From: Stanieria sp. NIES-3757
GTDB lineage: Bacteria > Cyanobacteriota > Cyanobacteriia > Cyanobacteriales > Xenococcaceae
DNA: 64,000 bases
Direction: 5' to 3'
NCBI GenBank assembly: GCA_002355455.1
Contig: AP017375.1
Coordinates: 806,001 to 870,000 of the forward strand
Position 1 is the first letter of the stretch. Each line of letters starts with the position of its first letter. Positions 38,274-47,243 of this stretch are shown piece by piece. The position numbers and the translations under genes were made by a program. The notes below the pieces were generated by a model. That model had not been told where the DNA came from. It saw nothing but the letters and a program-made list of their open reading frames with translations, and did no database searches.

Positions 38274-39584
38274 TTAAGAAGTTTCGGAGATGAAACTCAG
38301 ACGAACTTTTTCCCCGTCTTTTAAGTCCCCACTACTGCGGACAACATATTGTTCTCCAGATTGGAGTCCAGAAAGAATTTCTAGGCGATTATCAAGGCGA
38401 TCGCCAATTTTTACAGTTCGAGCTTCCACTGTTGCTTGTTCTCCTTTACCATTAACTACAAAAATGGTTGCTGTTTGTTCATCTGTATTCGATTTATCGT
38501 TTTCAGAAGAGATTTGAATGGCTGTTTCGGGAATAACTACCTGTTGAGTTGTTTGTGTCTCAAAACTTACCCTTGCCAAAAGTCCACTACCAATCCGTCT
38601 ATCTGCATTAGGAATAGTTACTTCAATGGGAATTAGACGGGCAGTAGGATCTGCTACGGGAGAAATCTGGCTCACTTTTCCTATAAAGGTGCGATCGCGA
38701 AAAGCATCTAGCCTTACCTGTGCGGGTTGTCCTAATCTAATATCGTCCAATTCTAATTCGGAAATCTGTACCCGAACTTTTACCTGACTAAGATCGCCCA
38801 AGCGCAGAATTTCACTGCCTGGTTGTGCTAAATCTCCTGGTTCTAAAACGCGCTCTAGAACAGAACCATTTACGGAAGCTGTTAAGGTAGTATAGGATTG
38901 TCGCTGTCGGGCTTGAGTAACTAAGGCTTGTTGGGCAGTAACTCGACGTTGGGCAGCATTGACTGCTGCAATTTGATTTCGTACTTGTTGTTGAGCGGAT
39001 TTCAGTGTTTGGGTTGCAGTACCTACCGCAGTTTGAGCCAGTTCAAAATTTTGTGCGGAAATTGCCCCTTCTTGATACAATTGTTGCGATCGCGCTGCAT
39101 CTGATTGAGCTTGTTGAAGTTCCAACCTCGCTCGCTCTACTGCTGTTTGGGCATCATTAACTTCTGCTTGCAAACTTGCTACTTCTGCCTGAAGTGCTGC
39201 TACTTCTGCTTCTGCTTCAGTTACGGCTGCGGTTAATAAATTATCATCAATCTGTGCTACCACTTGCCCTTTTTGAACTGCATTTCCCACATCAACCGCT
39301 ACATCAAGTAATTGTCCTTCTACTTGCGATCGCAAAGCAATCTCTCGATAAGGAAGGGTTGTCCCAGTGTATTCAGTTGTGGTTTCTAGCTTTGCTTTCT
39401 GAGCGATCGCTATATCCACAGCAGCAATTTGTTGTTGTTGCCTCATTTCAGGGGATTCGGTTTGCGCTTCTCCCGAATCAATCGGACTACAACCCAAAGG
39501 AGCAACTAGAGCGATCGCAATACCCAGACGACAGAGTAACCTAATTAAGTTAGAGGGATTGATAGAAATAAAGACAGACAGCAT
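38274..39584 (-). CDS. RND efflux periplasmic adaptor (membrane fusion protein)
   Basis: 436 residues from ATG 39584 (a TTG lies four codons upstream). N-terminal signal ([17 protein letters not shown]) with a Cys that could be lipidated, though the -3 position is Pro and so is not a canonical lipobox. Then the biotinyl-lipoyl half ([13 protein letters not shown]), a long Ala/Gln-rich coiled-coil hairpin (about residues 125-225), the second lipoyl half and the beta-barrel ([15 protein letters not shown]). It links the RND pump to an outer-membrane channel. It is the first gene of the two-gene minus-strand operon. Confidence 0.92.
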   Translation of the reverse strand: MLSVFISINPSNLIRLLCRLGIAIALVAPLGCSPIDSGEAQTESPEMRQQQQIAAVDIAIAQKAKLETTTEYTGTTLPYREIALRSQVEGQLLDVAVDVGNAVQKGQVVAQIDDNLLTAAVTEAEAEVAALQAEVASLQAEVNDAQTAVERARLELQQAQSDAARSQQLYQEGAISAQNFELAQTAVGTATQTLKSAQQQVRNQIAAVNAAQRRVTAQQALVTQARQRQSYTTLTASVNGSVLERVLEPGDLAQPGSEILRLGDLSQVKVRVQISELELDDIRLGQPAQVRLDAFRDRTFIGKVSQISPVADPTARLIPIEVTIPNADRRIGSGLLARVSFETQTTQQVVIPETAIQISSENDKSNTDEQTATIFVVNGKGEQATVEARTVKIGDRLDNRLEILSGLQSGEQYVVRSSGDLKDGEKVRLSFISETS

Positions 39585-39672
39585 GATAGTTAACAATAAT
39601 AAAAATAAATAGTCTTAGAAATCACAGTTAAACCGATGATTCCCCTACACAGAAAATAATTATGTCCGAGAG

Positions 39673-39695
39673 GCTCCGCCTTACAAAGGCGGAGC
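39673..39695. repeat. GC-rich hairpin in the efflux/two-component gap
   Basis: GCTCCGCCTT - ACA - AAGGCGGAGC, a perfect 10-base-pair stem, lies in the 242-base gap between divergent adaptor and response-regulator genes. No T-run follows, so it is more likely a dispersed repeat or an RNA structure than a terminator. Confidence 0.65.
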
Positions 39696-39826
39696 TTCCT
39701 CTGGCTTCGTAAATATATGTAAACTTAATTTAATTTTAAGTAAAGCAAATCAAAATTACCTTTTATCCCCATCTAAATTACAAAACTGTAATTTAAAGAC
39801 GGAATTGATCGCCATAAGATGGAGCA

Positions 39827-40516
39827 ATGAATGAGATTATGCACGTCCTGTTCATAGAAGACGAGTTAAAAATTGCCAACTTTGTCCAAATTGGTTTAAA
39901 AGAACAGGGATTTGTAGTTGATTATTGCGATGATGGCGATCTGGGTTATCTCAAAGCCATGAATAACGAATATGATGCGATCGTGCTAGATATTATGCTT
40001 CCTGGTAAGGATGGACTATTTATTCTCAAACATTTACGGCGAGAAGGAAAAAACGTTCCCGTGATTTTGTTAACCGCTCGTAACGAGTTAGATGACCGCC
40101 TAGAAGGGTTAAACTTAGGGGCAGATGACTATATTGCCAAACCTTTTTTTGTCGAAGAATTAGTAGCTCGTCTTCATGCCGTAGTACGTCGTAGCGTTGG
40201 CGAACGTCAAAATTTACTTTCCGTTGGTTTGCTTACCCTAGATCGCATTACCAGAGAGGTTACTTGTGAGGAACAAATTGTCGAACTAACCACCCGCGAG
40301 TTTAATTTATTAGAATACTTAATGCGATCGCCTGGAAGGGTTTTTACTCGCACCCAAATCTTAGAACACGTTTGGGGTTATGATTTTAATCCTAATACTA
40401 ATGTAGTGGATGTCTGTATTCAAAGAATTCGGAAAAAGATTGATCGCTTTAATGATTCTAGTTGGATTGAAAGTGTGCGAGGAGTAGGTTATCGTTTTCG
40501 TAACCCAGAATCTTGA
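39827..40516 (+). CDS. OmpR/PhoB-family response regulator
   Basis: 229 residues. Receiver domain with acidic pair in FIEDE, phospho-acceptor Asp in IVLDIMLPGKDG and Lys in DDYIAKPF; C-terminal winged-helix DNA-binding domain (LTTREFNLLEYLMRSPGRVF, then VVDVCIQRIRKKIDR). A second ATG (39839) is possible. It is followed by its kinase and is divergent from the RND efflux operon, which it probably regulates; this arrangement is common for efflux pumps. Confidence 0.93.
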   Translation: MNEIMHVLFIEDELKIANFVQIGLKEQGFVVDYCDDGDLGYLKAMNNEYDAIVLDIMLPGKDGLFILKHLRREGKNVPVILLTARNELDDRLEGLNLGADDYIAKPFFVEELVARLHAVVRRSVGERQNLLSVGLLTLDRITREVTCEEQIVELTTREFNLLEYLMRSPGRVFTRTQILEHVWGYDFNPNTNVVDVCIQRIRKKIDRFNDSSWIESVRGVGYRFRNPES

Positions 40517-40538
40517 TAAAAGGCAAAAATTAAAAGTG

Positions 40539-40560
40539 GAGACGTAACATGTTACGTCTC
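40539..40560. repeat. 22-base perfect palindrome between regulator and kinase genes
   Basis: GAGACGTAACA followed by its exact reverse complement, within the 62-base gap of the two-component operon. The same core is found split at 26389-26466, so this is a dispersed repeat. Just after it, TGATAAC occurs twice in tandem (40564-40577), another heptamer repeat abutting the GTG start of the kinase. Confidence 0.8.
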
Positions 40561-40578
40561 TAGTGATAACTGATAACT

Positions 40579-42048
40579 GTGAAAATCCGTTCTTTTCGAT
40601 TACGAATTGCTTTGTTAGCTGCTACTTTAGCTGGGAGTAGTTTAATTGGGTTTGGATTAATTGCTTGGAGACTGATTTACATCGCTAAGGTTAGTCGTTT
40701 AGAAGCAAAACTAGAATATTTAGTCAAACGTACCGTTCGTCCTAGACCCCAGGATTTTTGGCAATCTTTTGAAAATTCTTTACCTGGAGAACTAGAAGCT
40801 CATCTTGATACACCAATTGTAGTCTTGGTGATTGGTGCAGATGGCAAAATCATTTATCAATCTCAGAAATTTGCGACTCCTTTTAATTTACGTAGACTTT
40901 TACCACCAATTCTTCCTTTTGCTTCTGCATTCCCCTCAAATCAAAAACCAATTTCCAAAAACTTCTTGGCTAAGAAAACTCTATCTAGTTCAGATATTGG
41001 TATAGTTCCTGACCCTCGAATGCTTTACAAAAGAACGACTACGGGCAATTGGCAGATTGGAGTAGTAAGTTCGATCTATGCTCAAGGCGCGATCGCAGTT
41101 AGTGTAGAAGCAATTAATGAAGAGATGAAGGTAATTCGTCATATTTTCTTGGTTGTCATTTCAGGAACACTGTTATTAGTGGCTGGTGGTGCTTGGTTAT
41201 TATCTAATACTGCGCTTTCCTCGATTAATAAATTAACCTTTGCTATTCAACAAATAAAGGTAACTGGGCTTGAATATCGAGTTCCGATAGGTACAGTGGA
41301 TGTTGAATTTGTCGAACTAATTGAGGTATTTAACCAAATGTTAGAACGGCTAGAACGCAGTTTTCAACAAGCTTCACGTTTCAGTGGCGATGCAGCACAC
41401 GAGTTAAAAACACCTCTGGCAATTCTGCAAGGTGAACTAGAAAGAATGATGCAGCAAGTTGAATTAGGGTCAGATTTACAACAAAATTTGAGTCATTTAC
41501 TCGATGAAGTTAATCGTCTCAATGGCATCATCCGAAAACTCTTATTACTATCCCTGGCTGATGCTGGACAAATGAGATTGCACAAAGTTGAGGTAAATCT
41601 AGCAAAAATATTAGCTGTAATGGTCGAAGATTTAGAATTACTAGCACCCGATTTAAATATTCAAACAGATTTTCCTAAAGAATTATGGGTTTTGGGCGAT
41701 CGCGATTTACTGTCTCAAGTGTTGCAAAACCTCATCGCCAATGCCATTAAATACAATCTCCCCAACGGTTGGATCCGTCTTGAAGGTTATCAAAGCGAGA
41801 AAATGATCCAGATAACTATTACCAACTCTTCTCAAGATATTCCCCCAACAGAACGCGATCGCATTTTTGACCGTTTTTATCGTGGAGATCCTGCCCGAAC
41901 TCGTAAAATAGAAGGAATAGGTTTAGGACTCAGCTTATCACGGGAAATCGCTAAAGCACATCAAGGAGAACTAACTCTCGATCAAACGACCGTTAATCAA
42001 ACTGCCTTTACTCTAAAATTACCAAGTAGAAATAACAGACGTTACTGA
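40579..42048 (+). CDS. Membrane sensor histidine kinase
   Basis: 489 residues, GTG start. First membrane helix LRIALLAATLAGSSLIGFGL, a periplasmic sensor of about 150 residues, second helix (FLVVISGTLLLVAGGAWLL, about 195), HAMP-like linker, HisKA with the phospho-His in SGDAAHELKTPLAIL (about residue 273), and HATPase_c (NLIANAIKYN, then GLGLSLSREIAKAH). It pairs with the preceding response regulator. By position it senses a signal linked to the divergent RND pump. No clear Shine-Dalgarno; the upstream palindrome and heptamers sit where it would be. Confidence 0.92.
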   Translation: MKIRSFRLRIALLAATLAGSSLIGFGLIAWRLIYIAKVSRLEAKLEYLVKRTVRPRPQDFWQSFENSLPGELEAHLDTPIVVLVIGADGKIIYQSQKFATPFNLRRLLPPILPFASAFPSNQKPISKNFLAKKTLSSSDIGIVPDPRMLYKRTTTGNWQIGVVSSIYAQGAIAVSVEAINEEMKVIRHIFLVVISGTLLLVAGGAWLLSNTALSSINKLTFAIQQIKVTGLEYRVPIGTVDVEFVELIEVFNQMLERLERSFQQASRFSGDAAHELKTPLAILQGELERMMQQVELGSDLQQNLSHLLDEVNRLNGIIRKLLLLSLADAGQMRLHKVEVNLAKILAVMVEDLELLAPDLNIQTDFPKELWVLGDRDLLSQVLQNLIANAIKYNLPNGWIRLEGYQSEKMIQITITNSSQDIPPTERDRIFDRFYRGDPARTRKIEGIGLGLSLSREIAKAHQGELTLDQTTVNQTAFTLKLPSRNNRRY

Positions 42049-42073
42049 TTTAAAGTATCAAATCGAAAATAAT

Positions 42074-42108
42074 AGCTTTTAGCTCTTAGCTCTTAGCTTT
42101 TAGCTTTG
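42074..42108. repeat. Heptamer tandem repeat, AGCTCTT/AGCTTTT five units
   Basis: AGCTTTT, AGCTCTT, AGCTCTT, AGCTTTT, AGCTTTG in tandem, 26 bases after the kinase stop; STRR-type. Confidence 0.8.
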
Positions 42109-42188
42109 TATAACCTGTAAGACTTTCACCTTGTTATTTTTTTATACAGTAAGTTGTTAAACATTTAAATTACATATTCTTGTTTTTC

Positions 42189-42223
42189 TTCTGCCTTCTG
42201 ACTTCTGACTTCTGTCTCCTGCC
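42189..42223. repeat. Heptamer tandem repeat, TTCTGAC five units
   Basis: TTCTGCC, TTCTGAC, TTCTGAC, TTCTGTC, TCCTGCC in tandem; same 7-base period, different sequence from the tract 81 bases upstream. Confidence 0.8.
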
Positions 42224-42347
42224 TTTTCTCAAGTAGTAAAGTAAATCCGTAACAGCTTAATCTCGATCAAAATTGCATATTCTCACCTCAACCAACATAG
42301 TTAGTCATCGAAGAGATTAATACAATGTTTTTTCCGAGGTAAGTAAA

Positions 42348-42938
42348 ATGAAAAGAATCAATCAAACTATCACTGCAACCGTAGCTCTAGCTTTAACTGT
42401 AGGTGTTTCTACTCTAGCTACTCCTCAACCGGCAGAAGCACAAGTTTTAGAATTGGCAACGGGTGCGCTTAATGCTATCTTTAACCGTCCACCAAAACCA
42501 ATTCCCAACCAAAGCTATGCTTTTGGTACCAACAATCTCAACGGTAATAATTTCAGTTTGTGTATTTTGCCTTGTACCCCAGGTATGGGTGGTTCACCTA
42601 TTCGTCTTCCTATTCCAGGGATGACAGGTTTTTCCGCACCTCCTGTTGCTCCTAGTGTATCACCAAGCTTACCCCCAACAGGTTTTGTCTCTCCCCAAGG
42701 TTCAGTTTCCCAATCTCAAACTATGGTAACTAATCAAGTTGGAACTATTCCTCCTGGTGCTGTGCCTGGAAGTCCATTACCTGTATCTTCTGGAGTGATT
42801 CCTGGTGCTATTCCTCCTGGAGTAATGCCTGGAACTATTCCTCCTGGTATTATTCCTCCCCAAGTAGTTCAACCTACTCCTCCTCGTCCAACCGTAGTTA
42901 TTCCTCCTATCAAGCTGCCAATTAATCTTCCTTTTTAG
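42348..42938 (+). CDS. Secreted Pro/Gly-rich hypothetical protein
   Basis: 196 residues. A Sec signal peptide is clear (TVALALTVGVSTLATPQPAE then AQ, cut near residue 32). The mature part is rich in Pro, Gly, Val and Ile, with degenerate repeats of the type IPPGVMPGTIPPGIIPP in the C-terminal third, and holds one Cys pair (LCILPC). Such sequence suggests a disordered cell-surface or wall-linked protein. I do not recognise a named family. It is convergent with the haemagglutination-domain gene, with a hairpin terminator between. Confidence 0.65.
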   Translation: MKRINQTITATVALALTVGVSTLATPQPAEAQVLELATGALNAIFNRPPKPIPNQSYAFGTNNLNGNNFSLCILPCTPGMGGSPIRLPIPGMTGFSAPPVAPSVSPSLPPTGFVSPQGSVSQSQTMVTNQVGTIPPGAVPGSPLPVSSGVIPGAIPPGVMPGTIPPGIIPPQVVQPTPPRPTVVIPPIKLPINLPF

Positions 42939-42986
42939 GTTTGATGGCAATAATTATTTAAATTTTCTCTTTCTCTTACTTACCTC

Positions 42987-43025
42987 AATGCGCTATTTGA
43001 TCTTTTGCAAGTAGCGTATTTTTTT
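42987..43025. terminator. Rho-independent terminator between convergent genes
   Basis: AATGCGCTATTTG pairs with CAAGTAGCGTATT (13 base pairs with two wobble pairs) around an 8-base loop, followed by a run of seven T. On the plus strand it terminates the Pro/Gly-rich protein gene. Confidence 0.75.
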
Positions 43026-43027
43026 GA

Positions 43028-43125
43028 CTAAACACCACAATTGAGCGAATTATTAGGAACACGCTGAGTATTCTCAGTAGGATAACGAGTCAAGATTACT
43101 GTGCCATCAGGATTTCTGCCTGAAT
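43028..43125 (-). pseudogene. Possible out-of-frame 3' extension of the haemagglutinin gene
   Basis: In the frame shifted relative to the main gene, 32 codons run from about 43125 to a TAG at 43028-43030, giving DSGRNPDGTVILTRYPTENT then QRVPNNSLNCGV. The amino-acid make-up looks coding and starts exactly where the main frame reads GNLLI. Either a recent frameshift truncated the protein, or this is a fragment of another gene. Confidence 0.35.
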
Positions 43126-45795
43126 CAATAAATTACCGCCATCCCCTAAACCTTGACTATCTGTTGTTACGGTTGCACCATCAGCAATACGAAAATCTGA
43201 AGCGGTTACTTGAATACTACCTGCATCTCCCTCAGCTTCTGGTTGGGTGTTGGCAAATAAACCGCTAGGTAATCCTTCCGTATCTACTCCAGAGATATCT
43301 ATATCTAAAGCATTAATTTCAATACTACCTCCATTTCCTTCTCCGCCTTCAAAAACAAAAGCATTGATTGCGCCACCATTTGTTAGAGAAAGTGAGTTAG
43401 CTGTAATGTCAATATCTCCTCCATTTCCTCTTTCAAATCCTACTACTGCGCTAGTAATCTGACTAGAATCAGTTACCGTAAGAGAATCTGCCACTTGTAG
43501 CGATATATTGCCTGCATTTCCTTCGCCAAAAGTACTACTATTTATTCTTCCGCTATTTTCTAGAGTCAAAGAATTGGCTGAAATTGATATATCTCCTGCA
43601 CTTCCTATTGTTCCAGTTCCTAAAAAGCTAACAATCCCACTGCTAAAGCCGTCTTGGTTTACTCCAGAAAGGATGACATCTCCATCGACATTAATGAGAA
43701 CATTTCCTGCGTTACCTCTTCCACCAGGTATTTCTCCCCCGTCTTGTAGAACTGAAGTTCTTATTTGTCCCCCATCGGTTAAATATAGAGAACCAGCATT
43801 AATAGTAACGTTGCCACCATCTCCTACTCCACCTGCTTCAACATTGCTAAAAATATTTCCACCAGAAATATTTATTGTTTCATCGACATTCAAGATAACA
43901 TTACCTGCACTTCCTAGACCAAAAGTAGAAGTCCTAATGGAACTAGCTTCATCAGCAATTGAGAGTGAACCAGCGTTAATATTAACTGTACCTCCTTCTC
44001 CTAACGCACCACTGCCAACATTACCAAAAATCTCGCCATTATTGCTTAGTGTGACCGCATCATTGACATCGAGATTAATATTGCCCGCACTTCCTTCGCC
44101 AAAAGTACCAGCATTAATTTGACCCCCATTAGTTAAAGTCAGATTGCTCGTAGCAATATCTATCCCACCGGCATTGCCCACTCCTGTACTTCTTACATTG
44201 CTAAAAATGCCACTGCTGAATCCATCGCTCCCTTCACCATCAACAGTAATAGTGCCAGAAGCATTAATCTTAATTGACCCTGCATTGCCTTCGCCAAAAG
44301 TACTAGCATTAATTTGCGCTCCATCAGTTAAAGCAAGCGAGCCAGCTTGAATGTTAATATCACCAGCATCTCCTCTTGCATTTTCTCTTACAAAGCTAAA
44401 AATACTCAAACTACCAGTAAAATTACCACTAGAATCAAGAGCTAATGAATCAGCAGTCTCAATATTTACATTACCTGCACTTCCTAGACCAAAAGTTCTA
44501 GTTGATAAGAAAGAATCACCAGTTAATAAAAAGCTTCCAGTTGTTGAGATATTAATATCACCACCATTACCTACAGCATTTTGCCCTACTTGACTATTGA
44601 TTGTTGCAAAGTCAAGCTCGATATCTCCAACTTCAATGTTGATGTTACCAGCATCTCCCTGACCAAATGTACTACTATCTAAAAGAGAGTCACCAGTTAA
44701 AGCAAATTCATCGGCTTTAATTACAATATCACCAGAATTTCCAATTCCATTTTCTTCTGTGAAAGTACGAATAATACTGAAATCGAGAATAACCTTTTCA
44801 GCATCTTGAATTATTACACTACCAGTATTTCCTTCTCCAAAAGTAGCAGAGCCAATAAAAGAATTGTTAGCTAAACTAAGAAAATTGGTATCTATAACAA
44901 TATTTCCAGCGTCACCCCCATTTTCTAAACTGTTAACACTGGCAATTACACTATTGTTTAAAGAAATATTGTTACCTTTAATTTCAATATTTCCAACATT
45001 GTTTTCTTTATTTAATGTTTCAAGAAATAATAAAGCATCAGTCAGTGTAATATTAGCTAGTAGTACATCTTGAGGAAAATTTAGACTACCATCGTTATTT
45101 ATTCCAACTATACCCTCTGAAGTTAATCCTCCTATTGTGATCTTTCCTCCAGCCAAACCTATAGTAGTATTTTTTAGAGATATATCTCCACCGACCAAAG
45201 CTAAGTTCTGTTCAACTCCAGGAGCAAAAGAGCCTAAACTTGTAGTTCCAATATCTTTACCCACAATATCACTTGGATTATTGCGAAAACTCAATCCAAT
45301 CGGTGCTTTAATGGTTAAAAGAGGTTCTGCTTGCGTATTCGTTGCACTAAACTCTACTCCATCGGGAAATAGAATACTATCGGCAGTAGAACCATAAAAA
45401 GAACCGCCGATATTCAAAGAAGTATTTTCACCCAAAATAATTCCCGCAGGGTTGATTAAAAATAAATTTGCACTACCATTTGCTCTTAATAACCCATCAA
45501 TTGAAGAAATATTACCCCCTGTAACGCGATTGAGAATATTAACTACATCGGGTGCATTATTAAAAAAAGCTTCACTACCACTCAGTACAGAAAAATCCTT
45601 GAAACTATGAAATAAATTTTCTCCTCTGGTTGTTCCTCCATTGATTTCGACTCCTGTAGCTGTCGGAGTTACTTCTGTAGGGGTGGGAAGTGTACCATCA
45701 GAACTTATTGATTGTGCTGTAACGGGATAGTCAATCAATAAAGAGAGGCAGGTTAAAAAACTAGCCTGAAACCAAGGCGATAGGTTTTTATTCAT
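43096..45795 (-). CDS. Two-partner-secretion exoprotein with filamentous haemagglutinin N-terminal domain
   Basis: 899 residues from ATG 45795. A signal segment (ASFLTCLSLLIDYPVTAQS) is followed by the TPS domain (about 30-280): ENLFHSFKDFSV, NILNRVTGGNISSIDG, NLFLINPAGIILGENTSLNI. The rest is a beta-helix of about 20 imperfect repeats with GNAGNI/GDGGNI turns. Such proteins are exported through an FhaC/TpsB outer-membrane pore and may act in adhesion or aggregation; no tpsB is in the window. The C-terminus may be frameshifted: directly after ...GGNLLI another frame continues with DSGRNPDGTVILTRYPTENT, then QRVPNNSLNCGV, to a stop at 43028. Confidence 0.88.
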   Translation of the reverse strand: MNKNLSPWFQASFLTCLSLLIDYPVTAQSISSDGTLPTPTEVTPTATGVEINGGTTRGENLFHSFKDFSVLSGSEAFFNNAPDVVNILNRVTGGNISSIDGLLRANGSANLFLINPAGIILGENTSLNIGGSFYGSTADSILFPDGVEFSATNTQAEPLLTIKAPIGLSFRNNPSDIVGKDIGTTSLGSFAPGVEQNLALVGGDISLKNTTIGLAGGKITIGGLTSEGIVGINNDGSLNFPQDVLLANITLTDALLFLETLNKENNVGNIEIKGNNISLNNSVIASVNSLENGGDAGNIVIDTNFLSLANNSFIGSATFGEGNTGSVIIQDAEKVILDFSIIRTFTEENGIGNSGDIVIKADEFALTGDSLLDSSTFGQGDAGNINIEVGDIELDFATINSQVGQNAVGNGGDINISTTGSFLLTGDSFLSTRTFGLGSAGNVNIETADSLALDSSGNFTGSLSIFSFVRENARGDAGDINIQAGSLALTDGAQINASTFGEGNAGSIKINASGTITVDGEGSDGFSSGIFSNVRSTGVGNAGGIDIATSNLTLTNGGQINAGTFGEGSAGNINLDVNDAVTLSNNGEIFGNVGSGALGEGGTVNINAGSLSIADEASSIRTSTFGLGSAGNVILNVDETINISGGNIFSNVEAGGVGDGGNVTINAGSLYLTDGGQIRTSVLQDGGEIPGGRGNAGNVLINVDGDVILSGVNQDGFSSGIVSFLGTGTIGSAGDISISANSLTLENSGRINSSTFGEGNAGNISLQVADSLTVTDSSQITSAVVGFERGNGGDIDITANSLSLTNGGAINAFVFEGGEGNGGSIEINALDIDISGVDTEGLPSGLFANTQPEAEGDAGSIQVTASDFRIADGATVTTDSQGLGDGGNLLIQAEILMAQ

Positions 45796-45977
45796 AGTCA
45801 AGACTTGCTCGGAAACGCTTTGCTGCTGATACAGTTTTTCCGTAATTTTACCAGTCTTGTTTGATTTGGATTTGGTATATTTTTATTTTTTAGGATTTTC
45901 AACCCGATAACGCATTTCTGCTTTTAAAAGTCATCGCAGTTAAAAATTATTGCTTCTTTTTTCATTGATTTGCCACT

Positions 45978-46376
45978 TTAAAGAAACAATCCCACATCAA
46001 CTGAGAAAAACTCAGCTAAAGCTTTCGCCTGGGCTTTGCTAATAGAGCGTTTACCATTGACTACTTCAGATACAACACCTCTCGAACCAATTACCCCGAC
46101 TAAATTTTCCTGCTTGATATTATTGGATTCCATTAGATGTAGCAGCATAGAATGGGGTGTGCCTTCGGGAATAGGATAATTTTCGTATTCAAATTTTTCG
46201 ATTAAGGTAACTAATAATTCGAGAATCGCATCTTCTTCCAAACTGCGATTGGCTTTGTGTTCTAATTCCTGTGCTAATTCAATAGCGCGGTCATTCTCTG
46301 CCTCAGTTTCTATCACTTTGGGTTGATATTTAGCTAGTAATTGAGCGTAGTCTGAAGGGTTAATAGTAAGGGTCAT
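45978..46376 (-). CDS. higA: HigA-type antitoxin (XRE helix-turn-helix)
   Basis: 132 residues from ATG 46376 (preferred for its closer GGA; ATG 46397 adds seven residues). The N-terminal half is charged and helical; the C-terminal half is an XRE-type helix-turn-helix: MLLHLMESNNIKQENLVGVI, then VVSEVVNGKRSISKAQAKAL. It is the second gene of a toxin-first pair, overlapping the toxin gene by 17 bases, the order typical of HigBA. It should neutralise HigB and repress the shared promoter. Confidence 0.85.
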   Translation of the reverse strand: MTLTINPSDYAQLLAKYQPKVIETEAENDRAIELAQELEHKANRSLEEDAILELLVTLIEKFEYENYPIPEGTPHSMLLHLMESNNIKQENLVGVIGSRGVVSEVVNGKRSISKAQAKALAEFFSVDVGLFL

Positions 46377-46659
46377 TTTTCCATTTGTCCTTATCATATT
46401 CAGCGTGAGTTAAAACATACTTGATATAAATTCTTTGCTGCTCGTAAATAATATAAACAATTAAACGACAGCGATTACCTTTGATGTTGAAAACGGTAAA
46501 TTTACCAGCAGCTTCGGCACTTTTGTAGGTAGCTTGGACTTCAGTTAAGTTGTGCCATTGGGCTTTACTAGCAACTCTGTACCAGTCGTAGAGAGCATCG
46601 CAAGCATCAGCATGGGATTGACAGTAATCGCGGAGAATCTTTCGACTAATAACGCGCAC
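46360..46659 (-). CDS. higB: HigB-type mRNA interferase toxin
   Basis: 99 residues, GTG start. MRVISRKILRDYCQSHADAC, then WHNLTEVQATYKSAEAAGKF and CRLIVYIIYEQQRIYIKYVLTHAEYDKDKW match the HigB toxin family (RelE-like fold), in which conserved His/Lys/Tyr residues near the C-terminus support ribosome-dependent mRNA cleavage. It overlaps the antitoxin gene and should be transcribed with it from 46660 upward. No truncation is seen, so the pair is probably active. Confidence 0.87.
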   Translation of the reverse strand: MRVISRKILRDYCQSHADACDALYDWYRVASKAQWHNLTEVQATYKSAEAAGKFTVFNIKGNRCRLIVYIIYEQQRIYIKYVLTHAEYDKDKWKNDPYY

Positions 46660-46776
46660 ATTAGTTGACTAAATCTAGTTGTCTCCACATATTCTCAAAT
46701 TGAGAATAAAAAATCAAGCTATTTAATTAAATTAAAAGAGGGGGAACAACGCTCTACATTTAATATTGTTCTAAGT

Positions 46777-46836
46777 TTAAGCTTGGCTATCAATTTGCTT
46801 GAGAATAGCAGTAGCACGATATTTACCTTCAAGAAA
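46777..46836 (-). pseudogene. Fragment resembling the 3' end of the cysQ-like gene
   Basis: The minus strand reads FLEGKYRATAILKQIDSQA and a stop, closely like the end of the intact phosphatase downstream (CEKAAAIIKQIDSE, stop). The DNA is also alike (GCTATCAATTTGCTTGA in both, at 46786 and 47252). It appears to be a leftover copy of that gene's tail, now separated from it by the XRE gene. Confidence 0.55.
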
Positions 46837-46855
46837 TTAAACGGGAGAGTTTAAT

Positions 46856-47197
46856 TTGAGCGGACATCATTCTTTTTCTAAATTAACGGCTGAATTTACT
46901 TCCGAACGCCGAGAAGAAATAGCTAATAGAGCATCAAAATTGAAAACAGAAATGGCTTTGAACGAATTACGTCAAGCATTTCAACTTTCTCAATCTGAAT
47001 TAGCTTCAAAGCTCAACGTCAAACAACCAGCGATTTCTCGTCTCGAACAACGTACTGATATGTATGTTTCTCACCTACGTCAAATTATTGAGGCAATGGG
47101 AGGTCAATTAGATATAGTAGCCCGTTTTCCTGATGGTGAAGTCAAAATTACCAACTTTGATTTTACTAATTCTTCTTCAAATAATTCTGCTTCGTAA
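46856..47197 (+). CDS. XRE-family regulator, antitoxin-like
   Basis: 113 residues from TTG 46856, supported by GGGAGAG 8 bases upstream. The helix-turn-helix lies at about residues 40-75 (LRQAFQLSQSELASKLNVKQ then PAISRLEQR), followed by LRQIIEAMGGQLDIVARFPD, typical of antitoxins paired with a RelE/Gp49-type toxin that usually precedes them. No toxin gene is upstream; instead there is a fragment of a cysQ-like gene. A GGGC...GCCCCTAC hairpin repeat overlaps its stop codon. It may be a solitary antitoxin or an independent regulator. Confidence 0.75.
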   Translation: MSGHHSFSKLTAEFTSERREEIANRASKLKTEMALNELRQAFQLSQSELASKLNVKQPAISRLEQRTDMYVSHLRQIIEAMGGQLDIVARFPDGEVKITNFDFTNSSSNNSAS

Positions 47198-47221
47198 GGG
47201 CAAATGGTCATTCGCCCCTAC
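47196..47221. repeat. GGGC...GCCCCTAC hairpin repeat
   Basis: AAGGGCAAATGGTCATTCGC then CCCTAC, a member of the dispersed family also at 25438, 56406 and 57815. Its first bases overlap the XRE gene stop codon (TAAGGG), so it supplies the gene's end and may act as a terminator-like hairpin. Confidence 0.7.
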
Positions 47222-47243
47222 ATTAAATATTATTGTCCCAAGT

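Larger units (their letters stand above)
42049..42347. other. 299-base gap holding two heptamer repeat tracts
   Basis: Contains repeat tracts at 42074-42108 and 42189-42223, otherwise AT-rich. No gene recognised. The promoter of the secreted Pro/Gly-rich protein is expected in its last 100 bases. Confidence 0.5.
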
